The notes under the pieces were generated by a model. That model ran no database searches. It saw only the letters and a program-made list of their open reading frames with translations, and was not told the DNA's origin. Below, piece by piece: positions 48,881-61,169 of a stretch of 64,000 bases of DNA (its first letter is position 1; every line of letters begins with the position of its first letter). The stretch comes from Trichobilharzia szidati (lineage: Eukaryota; Platyhelminthes; Trematoda; Strigeidida; Schistosomatidae): positions 83,136,793-83,200,792 of the forward strand of contig OX235273.1 in assembly GCA_944472155.2 (NCBI GenBank), read 5' to 3'. Both the position numbers and the translations under genes were made by a program.

Positions 48881-50745
48881 GCTTTATTCCGAAACAGAAC
48901 ATGTGATACAAAATGGAATTCTCAGCATTTTTACTACAGTATTGCATCTAGTTAGTACATCATCAATAAATAGAATTCTACAAAGATTAAGGAAATCACA
49001 GTTCCTTATTACAACAACACATTTGCATGTCGGTAGCAAAGGAAAAGCTGAAACAGTGTTTGAAGGTGTTAGAAAAGTGGGAGCTGTCATATTTACTGGT
49101 GTTAGCGAGAGAAAGAAACAAAGCAGCACATAACGGAAAAAAAGAAAAAAAGAGAGAGAAGAGGAAAAGAAAGAAAGAAAATGTTGTACCTATAAATGAT
49201 GTGAGTTGGAAAGACGAGATCCAGTTGTACTACTAACTATTTAATGAATTATAGGTGTCACGCCTAATGCTTTCTTTATCACACAGAACACGAGCTATGT
49301 AGGGTATGGTTGAGTTTTTGTGCTTGCTGATGCGAGCATATAGTTTTCTATATTGGCTTCTGGTTTTACCTGATGAGATGCAAGGGGAGAGTTGTGAGTG
49401 AAGAGGGTGGGTGAATTAGATAAAATGGATTTGGCCCATTTTTCACATGAGTCCATGTGCCTGTCGACCAGAATATTAACAAGCTGGCTAAGTGGCACGT
49501 TGCTTACCCTGCTGACAACCTTTAACATCCTGCGTAAAATGTTATAGTCTTTCTTCAGTGGCCCGGGAAAACTAAAGGGGAACAATAGAGAATAATAGGC
49601 AGAATGCGAGAATTAACGAATTGTAGGATGTTTTAACTTCTTGATGTAGAAGGTAAGACGGAATATTTTCTCAGAAATCATCAAGATATGAGAGGACCAG
49701 GAGAGATCAGCAGATAGAATGACGCCGAGGTATTTAATTTCCGACTTGGTTTCTATTTCAGTACCATCTAAGTTGCATACCTCGTGAGAGCCAACCAGTT
49801 TGTTTAGGTCGGATTTATGCCTAAAGGTGAAATTGACTGTTTGGCATTTGGAGGGGTTTAAGGTAAGACTGTTTTCCTTGGACCACCGGCTTATTTTGAC
49901 AGAAAGCTATTAAGTTTAGAGCAGTCACTTTGACATTTGACAGGCAAAGATACTGTCAGGTCGTCAGCATATTTGACAGAATTAATGTCATTTGAAGATG
50001 GTAAGTCATGTAGAAAGAAAGAAAAGAGAATTGGGGAGAGTACAGCACCTTGGGGGACACCAGCTTCAATGAGCGCAGGAGAGGATGATTAAGCTTTGTA
50101 TACGGTGTACTGCATTCTGTTAGAGAAGTAGGAATGCAGCCAGTTAGTGACCCAGGACTCGGCTTTTGTCAAAAAAAGCTTATTTAGCAGGCGACATCTA
50201 GGAACAGAGTCGAAAGCAGAAGTGAAGTCAAGAAACGTGCAGTGGACTTATTTGGCACCTTTATCTAATGATGAGACGATATTGTTGTGCAAGACAGCTG
50301 CAGCGTCTAAAGTGCTCCTACCCTGTCTATAGGCAAATTCTTTGTGGTCTTCGAAGATTTTAAGGGAGGGTTCAAGTTTAAGAAGTATTAGTTTTTCCAT
50401 GAGCTTTAGAAACGGGGGGGAGTGATGGCAATGGATCTGAACTTTACGTTATTGCTGTTTCCAGGTTTAGGGACAGGGACTATTTTAATGTCTTTCCATG
50501 CATCAGGTACGACACTTTTGGAGAAAGAAGCATTTAGGATGTTGGTTATTTGAGAACACAACGCATCTGCACATTGTTTTAGAACATATGCAGGTATACC
50601 ATCAGGCCCAAGGCTACGTGAGGGCTTGAGCGTTTTAAGACATTTTGGAACATCGAGAGTATTAAAGTCATTAAAGTTTTCAGCTACATGATTGGTAACA
50701 TTAGAAGTAGTTATAGTAGAAGGAAAGCGTATAAAAGACTGATAC
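48881..50745 (-). mobile_element. CR1/Jockey-type LINE, 5'-truncated second copy
   Basis: It is a close relative of the element at 2600-5862 and shares its 3' end (GCTTTATTCCGAAACAG on the plus strand). Minus-strand reading begins near 50745 with QSFIRFPSTITTSNV, then SLGPDGIPAYVLK, VPDAWKDIKIVPVPKPG, a broken middle, NDINSVKYADD, and a tail ILRRMLKVVSRVSNVPLSQ. The endonuclease and most of the linker are missing. Frameshifts and small deletions break the frame (for example near 50405). Confidence 0.85.
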
Positions 50746-50799
50746 AGATTTGTTAGCGTATTAGGATTCCTTTGTGGCTGAAAATAGTGCAAAATTGCA

Positions 50800-52010
50800 T
50801 TCTCTCAATACATGTTAGTTAGTAGCAATAGATATGCTGCTCTTAAATCATTTGGAATTATTCACATACATATAAATCCTACTTGATCGGTAATCACTGA
50901 ACGTTGAAACTTGAGCTCATGCACTCCTAAAGTGGCTGTTGTTACTCCTCCTCTACCATTTTATATGTGGTAATCAATCTAATCTTTGGAATTTCGTTTC
51001 ATTTGACACTCTTAATGTATACCTCTCTATATTACTTCTAACTCATGCTCCTGTCCTTAACATTTGACTGCTCCTCACCCTATTTCGATCGCATGGCTGC
51101 ACATTGACTTCAGAGATGCTTAGGATTTTTCACCTCTCATTTATATGCAACAAATTTGTCAACTTTAGGGTATTTAAGTACTTTTTATAATTAAACCAAT
51201 AAGACTACTAACTCTTGTAATTTTATATATATTCTACTCTTAATGTACTAGATTTGAATGATATTTGGTTGTGTTTTCAAGTGAAATAGTCAAAGAATTT
51301 GATCATTTTTTAATAGTGATATAGGAACTGTTCTGATACTATTGTGGTTAACAGAGTTAAAGTTGAAGTACGTAAAATACTGGAGAACAATTCTCCTGGT
51401 GACAGTGAAATCATGCGAGTTCTCTTCTTCCTATAATGGTCGACTAGCCTACAGATTTTATTCGTCAGACAGGCCCCAACCAAACGAATTGGAGTGGCAC
51501 TTGCCAAAAATATTGACTTCACGATACAGTGGTTTAAATGTATTAGTCAACCGATTTGTGGCTTAATTTCTTTGGGGAATGAACGTGCTGAATGCTAGAG
51601 ATATTCGCGTTTGAATCGTGTAATTCTTACACATCCTATGCACCATGTTTACTATTCAGTGTTTGAATTTGATAGGTGGAAACATATCTTCAGGAAAACT
51701 GTTAGAGGCTTTCCCATTAGCTCATATACTGAGCAATCGTAATGGGATGATTAGTTTTGCATTCACCTTCAAGCTTAAGTCTTCATGGACGAAACATTTG
51801 ATATCCACTTCAAAATGCTCTTCGGTTGAAGTATACACAAAGTTGTGTGAGGCGTTTATGAGACATATGAAGCTCTTCCATAGTAGTAAACTGGAGAAAT
51901 TAAACAGAATTGTTTCGAAACTATGTTTCTACAAGTCCAAGTCTCACCTGGAATGGACAAATGGACTTCTGAATAAATGTAATCATAAGAAGGAGTGCGG
52001 AGTTAGTTGA
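50800..52010 (-). repeat. R1 repeat, copy 5 (diverged)
   Basis: The orientation is that of copy 2. TCTGATACTATTGTGGTTAA (51331) matches TCTGATACTATTGTAGTAAA (42944). The open frame at 51645-52010 (LKSSWTKHLISTSKCSSVEV) matches a broken frame beside copy 2 (around 44090-44170, HSISTSKCLPVGVRTKV). The class is unknown. Confidence 0.55.
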
Positions 52011-52599
52011 CACAGAAGAAATATCTCATCTGCTACCTAAAAAGGTTGCATTGCCTATAAACTTAAATGTTTTCTTTCGTTAAATTACTGAATACAAATG
52101 TAGGAGACAGACAAGAGTTGAAGCATGTTGACACTGCTAGGTCCAGATTTTCATAACGAAGGTGGTTGCATGGGAGGTTCAGAAGTTCAGTGTATCAGAA
52201 TGTAATGCATTACTGATTAATTGAACAAATTCAAATCTTTTTGGGTCGACACACTTCGATGAAGTACTGATTGAATGATTAGAAGAAGATAATAGGACTA
52301 CATCTGAGCTATTGTGGGGGATTTTGAGGCATGTAACTAGAAGTCCCAAAGACTTATTATTGACATTCTAACACGTATAACTATCCAACATGCAAATCAA
52401 GTAATAACAAATATTGATGTTTAGATCGGTTCGTTTTTCCTTCTGAATAACGTTTACTCCTTTCAAACCTAATCTTGTTTCACTTGAAATCACTGGCTGA
52501 AAAAGCTAATGAATTTATGTGTGGAATATGTCTTCTACTTCAAAATGGAGCAGCTTCACTCCATACTGTGTAAATCAAAAGGTGACATTACTAGATGGT

Positions 52600-52945
52600 C
52601 AAACAAACGTCAACTGTAAAATAGATTGCATGAACTAAATAGGCCAGAGAGGCCATCCTACTCATCTTCACATACATGAAAACAAGCTAGTAATCCGAAG
52701 ATGTGACAAACACTCGTTCATATCAATTCACGGAGACGACTACCGACACAAAATCGACTGGGGTGATGCAAATATATTAGAGAAAGGAGACATTAAGTAT
52801 TCCAGAGAATCCCTGGGGTTCCCATAGACAAATAAGTTTCCAGTTAGTCGACATGTTGAAGAATGCGCTAAAGATGTCACCTATTAGGGTGACGAAAGCT
52901 TCTCAAATTAACTGTCCTGCTCAGAGAACACAACCACATCAAAAA
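52600..52945 (+). pseudogene. Penelope-like GIY-YIG relic followed by hammerhead-like hairpin
   Basis: The plus strand reads HLHIHENKLVIRRCDKHSFI, then HKIDWGDANILEKGDIKYSR and ESL. This matches the C-terminal half of GIY-YIG endonucleases of another Penelope lineage (EHKLAIRR, then HxIDWxNxxIL). After it, 52868-52897 holds the hairpin CTAAAGA-TGTCACC-loop-GGGTGAC-GAAAGC and a tail (CTCAGAGAACACAACC) that is also the arm of the foldback at 47468. A further decayed copy of the hairpin lies at 53158-53195. Confidence 0.65.
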
Positions 52946-53752
52946 AATGTTGATATGGATGCAGTCTATCAAGCAATGAATAACCGGTGACAGGAGAGAA
53001 GGATCAAAAATAGCGATGACATAAGACCAGTTTCCATGCAGGCGAGTACAATCATAGGGAAATCTACGACAGCAGCCAGTTGCAGTAGTCACCAGGAGAA
53101 ACAAATACTTCATTCATGAGGAATTTCATAAACTCACTTCACTTGGACTTAACTCTGTAGATATTGTCTGAAAGGGTAATGAAAGTTTCGCAGTTAAACC
53201 ATCAAACCTAGATACCTTCTGATTTGATAAGGTAACCACTCATGCTAGAACTATGGGATAAGTAGTTCATGAGAATGGTTCTAGCAGATTTTTAGTGGAT
53301 ATCATTTTCAAGTCCAGAAGCAACTGACGCTAAATTTATTAGTTATCATGCACTGGTTCTAAACAAGTGAGTTCTGCAGTTAATTTTTTCACCATTCTAG
53401 ATTGATTTGTGCACAGATCAATGAAGAATCCACCTTAATGTTGAGTGAAATGTATTTAGGCATAGTCACTCAAATCTTACATATGCAGTTTTAGACCCGG
53501 AACTACATTTACGATATTTCCGCAGTTAACAAAAGGACTTGGAAGAACATGATTCGTACAAATATGCGTTCAAAAACAATTCGTTATCACACTAAATCTT
53601 CTTTGGTTAGCTTTGTTTTGAAACCATAGCAGATGTGCTATTACCTCTGTTATTTGATTTAGTGATCCTCATTGTTATTTTGACCTTGAATATGTCCTTT
53701 TAACTTGACGTCACCTAATAATTCTTAATAAATTCATATATATTCCTATGAG

Positions 53753-53850
53753 AAGTCTGTGTGTGGTGAATCAGATTGTTCAAAATGTGTTGTGCAAATA
53801 CATTTCATAAGTCAGATAAATTACATCTCATTATTGTTTTGTCTTTATTT
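53753..53850 (+). repeat. R3 repeat, copy beside exon 6 of gene B
   Basis: The block (GAATCAGATTGTTCAAAATG, then TGTGCAAATACATT and CAGATAAATTACATCT) matches the end of the LTR-like insertion (12745-12820) and 54220-54310. It ends about 35 bp past the stop of gene B and overlaps its presumed poly(A) signal. Confidence 0.6.
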
Positions 53851-54214
53851 ATGATCAGTTATTAACTGGTTTCATTAAAGTGAGATTCAGCCATCGTTCA
53901 CATCAGCTAACCATATCGCCTTCTCACCAAAATTAAATACAGTGTAGAAATTCCTCATAAATGCATAGCCAAGAACCCAAACTCCAGGGGGAACTAGATC
54001 GTTACTAGCGAATGGTGATGTACACTTTGTGTTTAACCAGTTGACTTCCTGATCAATTTACTTCATAATATTTTCAATCCCTTCTTTGCTTTGTTTTTCT
54101 CTTTTTCTCTTTCTTACCCACATCTTTGCGTCTCCCTACCCACTATTTGTGACATTGACCTGTACACAATCTGACCTGTATTGTAATTATTCGTGCCTTC
54201 TTGCCTTCTATAAA

Positions 54215-54325
54215 AACTGTGTATGACAAGTACGTGTGTGATCAGAATGTCGGAAATGTGTTGCGCCAATACATTACACGTTTCAGATAAACTACGTCTT
54301 CTTATTGTGTTGTCGAAACTCATAA
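54215..54325 (+). repeat. R3 repeat, copy at the place of the lost exon 5
   Basis: The block (GTGTGATCAGAATGTCGGAA, then CAATACATTACACG and TTTCAGATAAACTACGTCTT) matches 12745-12820 and 53753-53850. It sits between exons 6 and 4 of gene B, where exon 5 is expected. It extends to TTATTGTGTTGTC, shared with the 53753 copy but not with 12820, so the family end is uncertain. Confidence 0.6.
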
Positions 54326-54627
54326 AAGGAACTAATTACTTTAAATAATATCTTTGCCCATGAAATCATGCAAGCATCAGTTGACTACCTTTTGAGTATA
54401 ACAGTCCAACTGTCTTCGTAAATGACAGGCAAGTTTTCGAAATCTCCAATAAAATATTCAGGATTGACACCACCGATCACCATCTCTCCACCAGCAAGAC
54501 CGTTTTTCCTACAAAATATCAGACACGAATTTGAGGAATTACTAAAAAGGCTAGCAACGTGTTCAACTTAGTGTTTCTGCAAATAGGTGAATATTAATCA
54601 GAATAAACGTTATTTATAAATTTGAAA

Positions 54628-57615
54628 CCCGACCGATAGCTGCTACCTTGACGTGGTGGTCAGGCTTGCATATCGCAATGACCCAACGAGCTTCACTGGC
54701 TGGAACTTATGTTCCTGTAGGTCCTACCATGCCAGAAAGGTTGTTTGGATAGCGGTTAGACAAAAAGCAACTACCCAGTCCAATGCTATGATTCAAACAA
54801 ACTCACAAAATATCATGCCGGATCGGTCGGGGCCCGGATTAACAACGACCGCGCTTCCTGCTTCTGTGTCATAGGGCAGAAGTGATAAATATGCTACTTA
54901 GACACACCATACAAGAAAGAAAAACCAAAAACAGGCCACGTGTGACCGGCCTCAAGCAGTTTCCTCTGGGCTCTGCGGTAACGCAACTCCAACCTTTTCT
55001 CTCTCCCCTTCTCAGGCGTGTGGCTAGCAACCCCCACCCTGTAAACAAAGCTGCTACAGAAACTTCAGGACGACGAATCTGCTTGCGCCAAAAGAAAAAG
55101 TCTGTGTGAGGACATGGAATGATAGAGAAGCTCTCGGAGAATTGAATGAAAACGGAGAACTCTTCACCAAATTCTGCGCCTTCAATGGACTAGTGATTGG
55201 TGGCAGCGTATACAAACACAAGCATATCCACAAGGCTACATGGGTGTCACCAGATGGGCGAACCAAAAACCAAATTGACTTCATCTCAATCTCAACGAAG
55301 CGGAAGCACAGCCTACTGGACACGAAAGTAAGAAGAGGAGCAGACGTTGGCTCAGACCACCACCTCGTACAAGGGACAATCCAAATCAAATTAAAAGCTT
55401 TCAGAGAAACAGGAGCTGCAGATAGACTACAAGCCAAGTTCAACACTCAAAAACTGAAGGACCAGGACACAAAGGACATCTTCACTGCAAGTATAAAAGA
55501 CAAAGCCGAGACACAAATCAACACTGGCGAAGAGGTCAGCGTCGAAAAGCACTGAAGTGTGGAGTCAAACCTGCATGGAAGTTCTAGGCAGAAATAAGAG
55601 ACAGGACAAACAGTGGCTCACTACGGACACTCGGAGACTGATAGAAGAGAGAGGGATGGTGAAACAAAAGATTCTCCAGTGCACCGACGAGCAACAAAAC
55701 AGGATTTGAATGCAAGCTACAAGACACTGAACAAAAGAGTAAAGAAGAGTGCCAGAGAAGACAAAAGAAAGTACTATGAAAACATGGCAAGTGAAGCAGA
55801 ACAAGCTGAAGGCAAAGGAGACCTCGCAACAATCTACCAAACTACTAGGTACCTATCGGGGAAAATTTCAACACAAATTAAGCTAGTGAAGGATGACAAG
55901 AGGAAGTCAATCAGCAAAGAGGTGAGGCGAACGGAACAATAGACTGATCGCTTCACATAACTTCTAAGTCAACCGCTACCTGCAACGCGCCCAACAATAC
56001 CAACGACGGAGACAGAGCTACCAGTGAACACCAACCCTCCGACGAAATCAGAAGTCCTGAAGGCAGTCAAGATGCTAACAGCTGGAAAAGCAGCAGGACC
56101 AGATGGAATCCCAGCAGAAGCATTGAAAATGGATCCAGAGACAACAGCGGACTTGATGACGCCACTACTGGAGAAGGTGTGGAAAGAAGGCAAAGTACCA
56201 GAGGATTGGAAGAAAGGATATTTATTCAAACTACCAAAGAAAGGAGACCTAAGTCAATGCAAGAACTGGCGCGGAATTATGCTCCTGTCCATCCCAAGCA
56301 AAATACTAAGTCGCATCATCCTGGAGAGAATCAAACATGCCAACCTGGATGAAAATCTTCGACCGGAACAGGCTGGATTCAGGAGAAACAAGTCATGCAT
56401 TGATCAGATCGCCACATTACGGATAATCATTGAACAAAGCTTGGAATGGCAGTCACCTCTCTATCTCAACTTCATCGACTTTGAAAAGTCTTTCGACAGC
56501 GTCGATCGAGGGGTGCTTCGGAAACTACTTTGCTACTATGAGGTGCCACCGACAATTATACATCTCATCCAACAGCTGTACGACAATGCTTTAGCCAAGT
56601 AATCCACAATGGGAAACTCACGGAATCCTTCGAAGTGAAGACGGGAGTAAGACAAGCTGGCTGCCTACTATCGTCAATGATTTTCCTGAATGCAGTAGAT
56701 TGGATGATGCGACAAACGGCGGGCAATGAGGAAACAGGCATAAAATGGACCCACACAAAAAACTTGGAGGATCTGGACTTCGCCGATGATATATGTCTGA
56801 TTTCCCACAAACTGGAATATACGCAAGCGAAAAGCAACAAGTTGGCAGAAGAAGCATCAAAGATAGGACTTCAGGCGAACATAGAGAAAACAGAGGTGAG
56901 GAAGATTCCTGGGCAAGAACAACAACAACAGACAAAGATCAGCATAAATGATAGGAACCTGAAAGAAACAACCCATTTTACCTACCTGGGAGTTATCGTT
57001 TCAACTACAGGCGGAACTGACGGGGATATCAAAGCAAGAATCGGAGAAGCAAGACAAGCTTTCACTACTCTCAAGTCTGTGTGGAGGTCAACAGCACTCA
57101 GCAACAAAAATAAGATTCGGACTTTCAACTCCAATGTGAAGTCAGTGCTATTATACGGAACAGAGACTTGGTGCGTCATAAAGAGCATCTCAAAACAATA
57201 TACAGACCTTCATTAACAGTTGTCTTCGCTCAATACTCAAGATCAAATGGCCAGAAATGATCAGCAACAGAGATCTCTGGCAGTGAGCGAACAAACCAGG
57301 AACCAATTGTGCAACAAATAAGCAGGAAGAAATGGAGGTGGATTTGCTGGTCATACTCTGAGGAAACAATGCATCAAGTGACATCACTAGACAAGCCATT
57401 GCTCGAGTGGAAACCGAAAGGGAAGCGGCGAGTTGGTCGTCAGTGCGAGGGTGGGTGACTTGGAGGAGGTCATGTGAAGAGGAGATGAAAACGTATGGGC
57501 AGACTTGGAGCCAAGTGAAGACTCTAGCAGAGAATCGAACGCAATGGAGACACACAGCTGAAGTCCTATGTTCCTCTAGGAATTAAAGGAAACAATAATA
57601 ATAATAACAATAATA
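54628..57615 (+). mobile_element. RTE-clade non-LTR retrotransposon, internally deleted and inactivated
   Basis: It starts near GACCGATAGCTGCTACCTTG and ends in an (AAT)n tail at about 57595. Frames, in order: 55106-55555 holds the C-terminal half of the endonuclease (HKATWVSPDGRTKNQIDF, then GSDHHL); 55613-55942 the linker; 56024-56602 the RT N-half (KKGDLSQCKNWRGIMLLSIP, FIDFEKSFDSVDR); 56635-57216 the RT catalytic part (LDFADDICLISH, then HFTYLGVIVS) and C-terminal LLYGTETWCV. The N-terminal half of the endonuclease is deleted between about 55085 and 55106. Stops at 55553, 55940 and 56600 and a frameshift before 56635 inactivate it. It lies in intron 3 of gene B, antisense to it. It is similar to schistosome SR2-type RTE elements. 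Confidence 0.88.
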
Positions 57616-59469
57616 ATGAATTTGAATTAAGTGACAGAATATAATTATTGTCCACAACACTTCATATTCCAAGGGTACTGAAGCTGTAAATGAAAGTTCA
57701 GCTGAAGACTCTCTCTGTCATAACCATCTAAAGGATAATGTAAACGAATTACTAGCCAAGTACTTTAGTTGATGTGTAACTCCGGTCACACATTTCATTT
57801 CCTTAAATTCAGTCCACAATTTGTAGGCAGAAAGTGTTTTTTAATGATGAAATCTTATGATTGTCTCAAACCATTTCCTTTCTCATGTATTCCACTTAAA
57901 TATTATGGGGAAGATTTATGTTAAGTATATATTTAAGGCCACTTAAACTTAATTCAGTTTCAGTGAATCTGTATTCAAAATAAGTAAATATTGAGTCAGA
58001 AATCATTGGAAAACGTAATAGTAAACCACTGGAATATCAGTCATATACAGCAATAGTATTATTGTTGCGTTACAAACAAGAACTCACCGGCTCAGATAGA
58101 AAGAAATTACTGGATTTATATCCTTGTAGTGAGAAAGTAGATTCGGGAAGAATGGAGTGTTCCCATATATTGACACATTTCTCATTTGCATACCAATGTA
58201 TCCATCATACTTGTTACTAAAGAGGACTAAGGAAGTTACATCTGTTACTTCAGCAAACGCCTGATTACGAATAACTAAGGAGTTTAGCTAAAACCGTTGT
58301 CGCTTCAAGTTATAAAAGCACAATACCTGCATTGTATCCATACTCCAAAATCCAGAGTAAATGCTAGTCAGGTAATAAACATGAAATTCAGTACCATTTG
58401 GCTTGTAGGTAGATGATTTCGAACTGTCGTAAAATCGAATGAACCAACACGGAATGTCAAGAAACCAACATTTTCTTGAGGGGAACCAGCTGTCTGTTGA
58501 TCCTGTATCGAAGATTACACGAAACGTTTGTGGTGGCGTTCCCACTTGTATTTCTCCATAGTATTCAAACTTAAAAAGATATAATAAACATAAGATTCTG
58601 AAAACCTGAATGTTTCTGATATCGTGATGAAGTGGTGTACATCAAAAGATAATATCACACAATTTTAAAGGCTTCGACAAACCCCTTTTGCATTTGGTAG
58701 ATATGTTCTTCTCTGAAATGATATTTATTTAAAAACCACTTAAATTTCGATTTAACTAGAAATACCACTCGGAACACTTGATTGGTGCTACCGGCCTAGT
58801 GAAGTGTGATAAGTGTTCATAATTTAAACACTGTGGGAGAGTCGAAGTCTATCATAGAATACTTTTATTTTGCTATCTAAGGGAGATAGTACTATTTATT
58901 TACTTATGACGCATAGAACCCAATAGTTTTCTTCAACTATTAATACTCTAACTTCAGTTTGTTTCTTTCACCATCTCGTTCACACCTGAACTCGCCAAAT
59001 CCATTTAGCATATTACTGAGTTATTTTCTAGTCCTGTGTTATTTTGTTTCTAAGCCTCTTGTGATCTGTATTCACACCTTCTAACTTCCTTATAAAGTTT
59101 AGAATTATTGTGTCCTTTATACTCTTTGGCTGAATTGAATGATAGTTGTAGCCGTGTGAACTTCTGTACCAAACGTGTTGTACAGCTTATGTAGATTAAA
59201 TCTCCGAATAGATATCTTTGTAAAGCTTCTTGCTCATTTCTCAATAAATTTATAAGTGAAAATCAACTTACATTATGAAAGTTATACAGTTGTTGTGATT
59301 TTGGTGTTTCTCCTCCACTCCATAATTTCATCCAGCTTCGCTGTATTCCCCTCAAGAACTTCCAATATGGATTTAGAGTTGACTTAATTCCAGTCACGGG
59401 ATGCAAAGGAATCTTGATTATCTCAGAATTTACATGATACAGACAGATGAGAAGTATGATCAGATTCAT

Positions 59470-59575
59470 TGCAATGAATACTCAAAGGAGAAGTGGAAAT
59501 GCTGGCAGTGTCTTTCTGCTTATATCTACACACTGTTATATTGACATGCTCACAACGACGGAATTTCTGATTGGA
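59470..59575 (-). promoter_or_regulatory. Putative promoter and 5' UTR of gene B
   Basis: It aligns with the region before gene A (18244-18343). The ATATAA-like block and the ATTCATTGCAATG start context are conserved although gene B is broken, so the locus was duplicated with its upstream region. Confidence 0.35.
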
Positions 59576-59599
59576 GATCATCTAGATTTAGTCTGTTGT

Positions 59600-60800
59600 C
59601 GGTGTGTATTATTTCATGATGTGTGAAAATCATGATACGTGTGAACTTAATTCATGTATTGTGTTAATTCTGTATTCTTTGCATTCTGATTCAATCCTGG
59701 ATACAACATAAATGTGTGTGTGACTGCGTTTTCATCGCCATAAGCATGCTTCATTCAAGATGTGTCTAAATACGTTTAATTTGTTTAATTGTGAAGTTCT
59801 GTTTTGATATTCTGTATAAGGAACATTCGAATTGAAAATTATCTTCGGTGACTTCTATCTCAGGCTGCTCGGTTTCAAATCTTTAACTGTTTTCATGCAA
59901 GGGACGGTAAGGTTGGAAATATAGTCATATCAGTAGGAGTAAAATAACAAATAGAAATGAGTAGGACTTTATGTGAAAATAATGAAGATAAAAGTATTTC
60001 TACCTTTGACGTATAACAAAGTGGGGGGTGGTAAAGTTCTTATTTTCTCCATCAAATTCATTCGATCTATGGACATTCCCCTTATCTCTCTGATTGTTAT
60101 TTTCGGTGCTTTGACTTTGAACACTTTTCGGTATTCTTTCACTTGTTCCTTTAGTTGTTCTAATTAAATGTATACACGTTTTGCAGTGTTGAAATCTGTC
60201 TTATTAAACTTCTCACCATGCAACCAAATGCTTCAGTTTGCCTACTAATCATAATAATCTTATTAATTTCAATTCCCTTCTCAAGGTCTACACATTTTAT
60301 GAACTATTTTAGGTGTGATATAACTTCTTTTACCTATCAATCTCAAAATGTGATTATAATCACAAATATTCTATTGCATATAGCATTATTAATATAAGTA
60401 TTCACAACTTTTGTTTAAATTTCTTCACAGAATGTAGTTTCTTACAAGTCATATGTTAACAAATTTACAATGTGATAATAAATTTGTTGAAGAGTCCCCT
60501 TGACGATTAGTGCGTTCCTTATGTCACAATAGCAAATATTATATTTCTGATATAATAGTTCTTTCCATTTCGCCAACACTTTTATTTTTCTATCAAATTT
60601 GCTCATATGTTCATTTTTTGAAACTGTCCCACCAAATCACATTTATCAAGGGACTATGTACAGCTGTTTGATTACGTAGAGACTAATGAAATGATCAGTG
60701 AAATTCAGAGAGCACTCAACAGCTATTTAGTCTGATCTTGGGAATCTTCGGCAGTACACACACATGACTACACTACCGGCAAAACCTTAGACCTTCAGGT
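59600..60800. other. Stretch with no recognisable gene
   Basis: AT-rich with only short ORFs (59973-60167 +). No repeat match was noticed. Confidence 0.35.
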
Positions 60801-60820
60801 TATGAGACAAAACTAGTTGA

Positions 60821-61165
60821 CTACTCATGTTCAATATGGTGTTTCAAATAGTCTTTCCTACTTATGCTTCTTGCTGTGTTCTCAAGACATTTCACAATAT
60901 TTCTATAGCATTTATTAGGTAAATAACTAAGGAAATAAGTGTACTGTTCTTTGAATGTGCCTTCCTCATACGTGCTTCTTCCAAGTGAACCATTTTCTTT
61001 CCTACTTGTCAAGGCCTCCAGAAAATACAGCGTGTTCTCCTGATGCAGTTGTTGCGTAGAAATGAGATAAGGGCGGATATTATTGAATTTCATGAATAAT
61101 TCACTCTTATTTATATTCCCATGAATTAACACAACTGTATAGCAATAATATGCTTCAACAGACCA
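60821..61165 (-). pseudogene. Penelope-like RT relic
   Basis: The minus strand reads LFMKFNNIRPYLISTQQLHQ, TLYFLEALTSRKENGSLGRS and EQYTYFLSYLPNKCYRNIVK. This follows the 13-15 kb Penelope ORF after YVDD residue by residue (MLKKFNDAHPSLIFTCE, LHFLDVQLSRREDGSLKR, GQYTHFFSFVPIRYKINLV). The YVDD position itself reads YCYT, so the site is destroyed. It ends at a stop after HHIEHE (60821). Confidence 0.75.
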
Positions 61166-61169
61166 CTTT

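Larger units (their letters stand above)
53887..59469 (-). pseudogene. Cathepsin D-like aspartic protease, gene B (exon 5 missing)
   Basis: Exons, 5' to 3' on the minus strand: 59469-59272, 58569-58327, 58287-58088, 54508-54389 and 54048-53887. Lengths are 198, 243, 200, 120 and 162, identical to exons 1, 2, 3, 4 and 6 of gene A, with GT-AG borders and no stop inside. The signal peptide (MNLIILLICLYHVNS) and first catalytic motif (DTGSTDSW) are intact. Exon 5, with the second DTG, is absent from the 340 bp between exons 4 and 6, where an R3 repeat lies instead. Joining exon 4 to exon 6 would shift the frame. LGD in exon 6 reads LGY. Intron 2 is 39 nt as in A; intron 3 holds an RTE element. 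It could also be a gap in the assembly. Confidence 0.82.

Noticed and set aside
55565..57555. Minus-strand ORFs rich in Leu, Ser and Cys (55565-55840, 56565-56935, 57190-57555)
   Set aside because: They are antisense shadows of the RTE frames.
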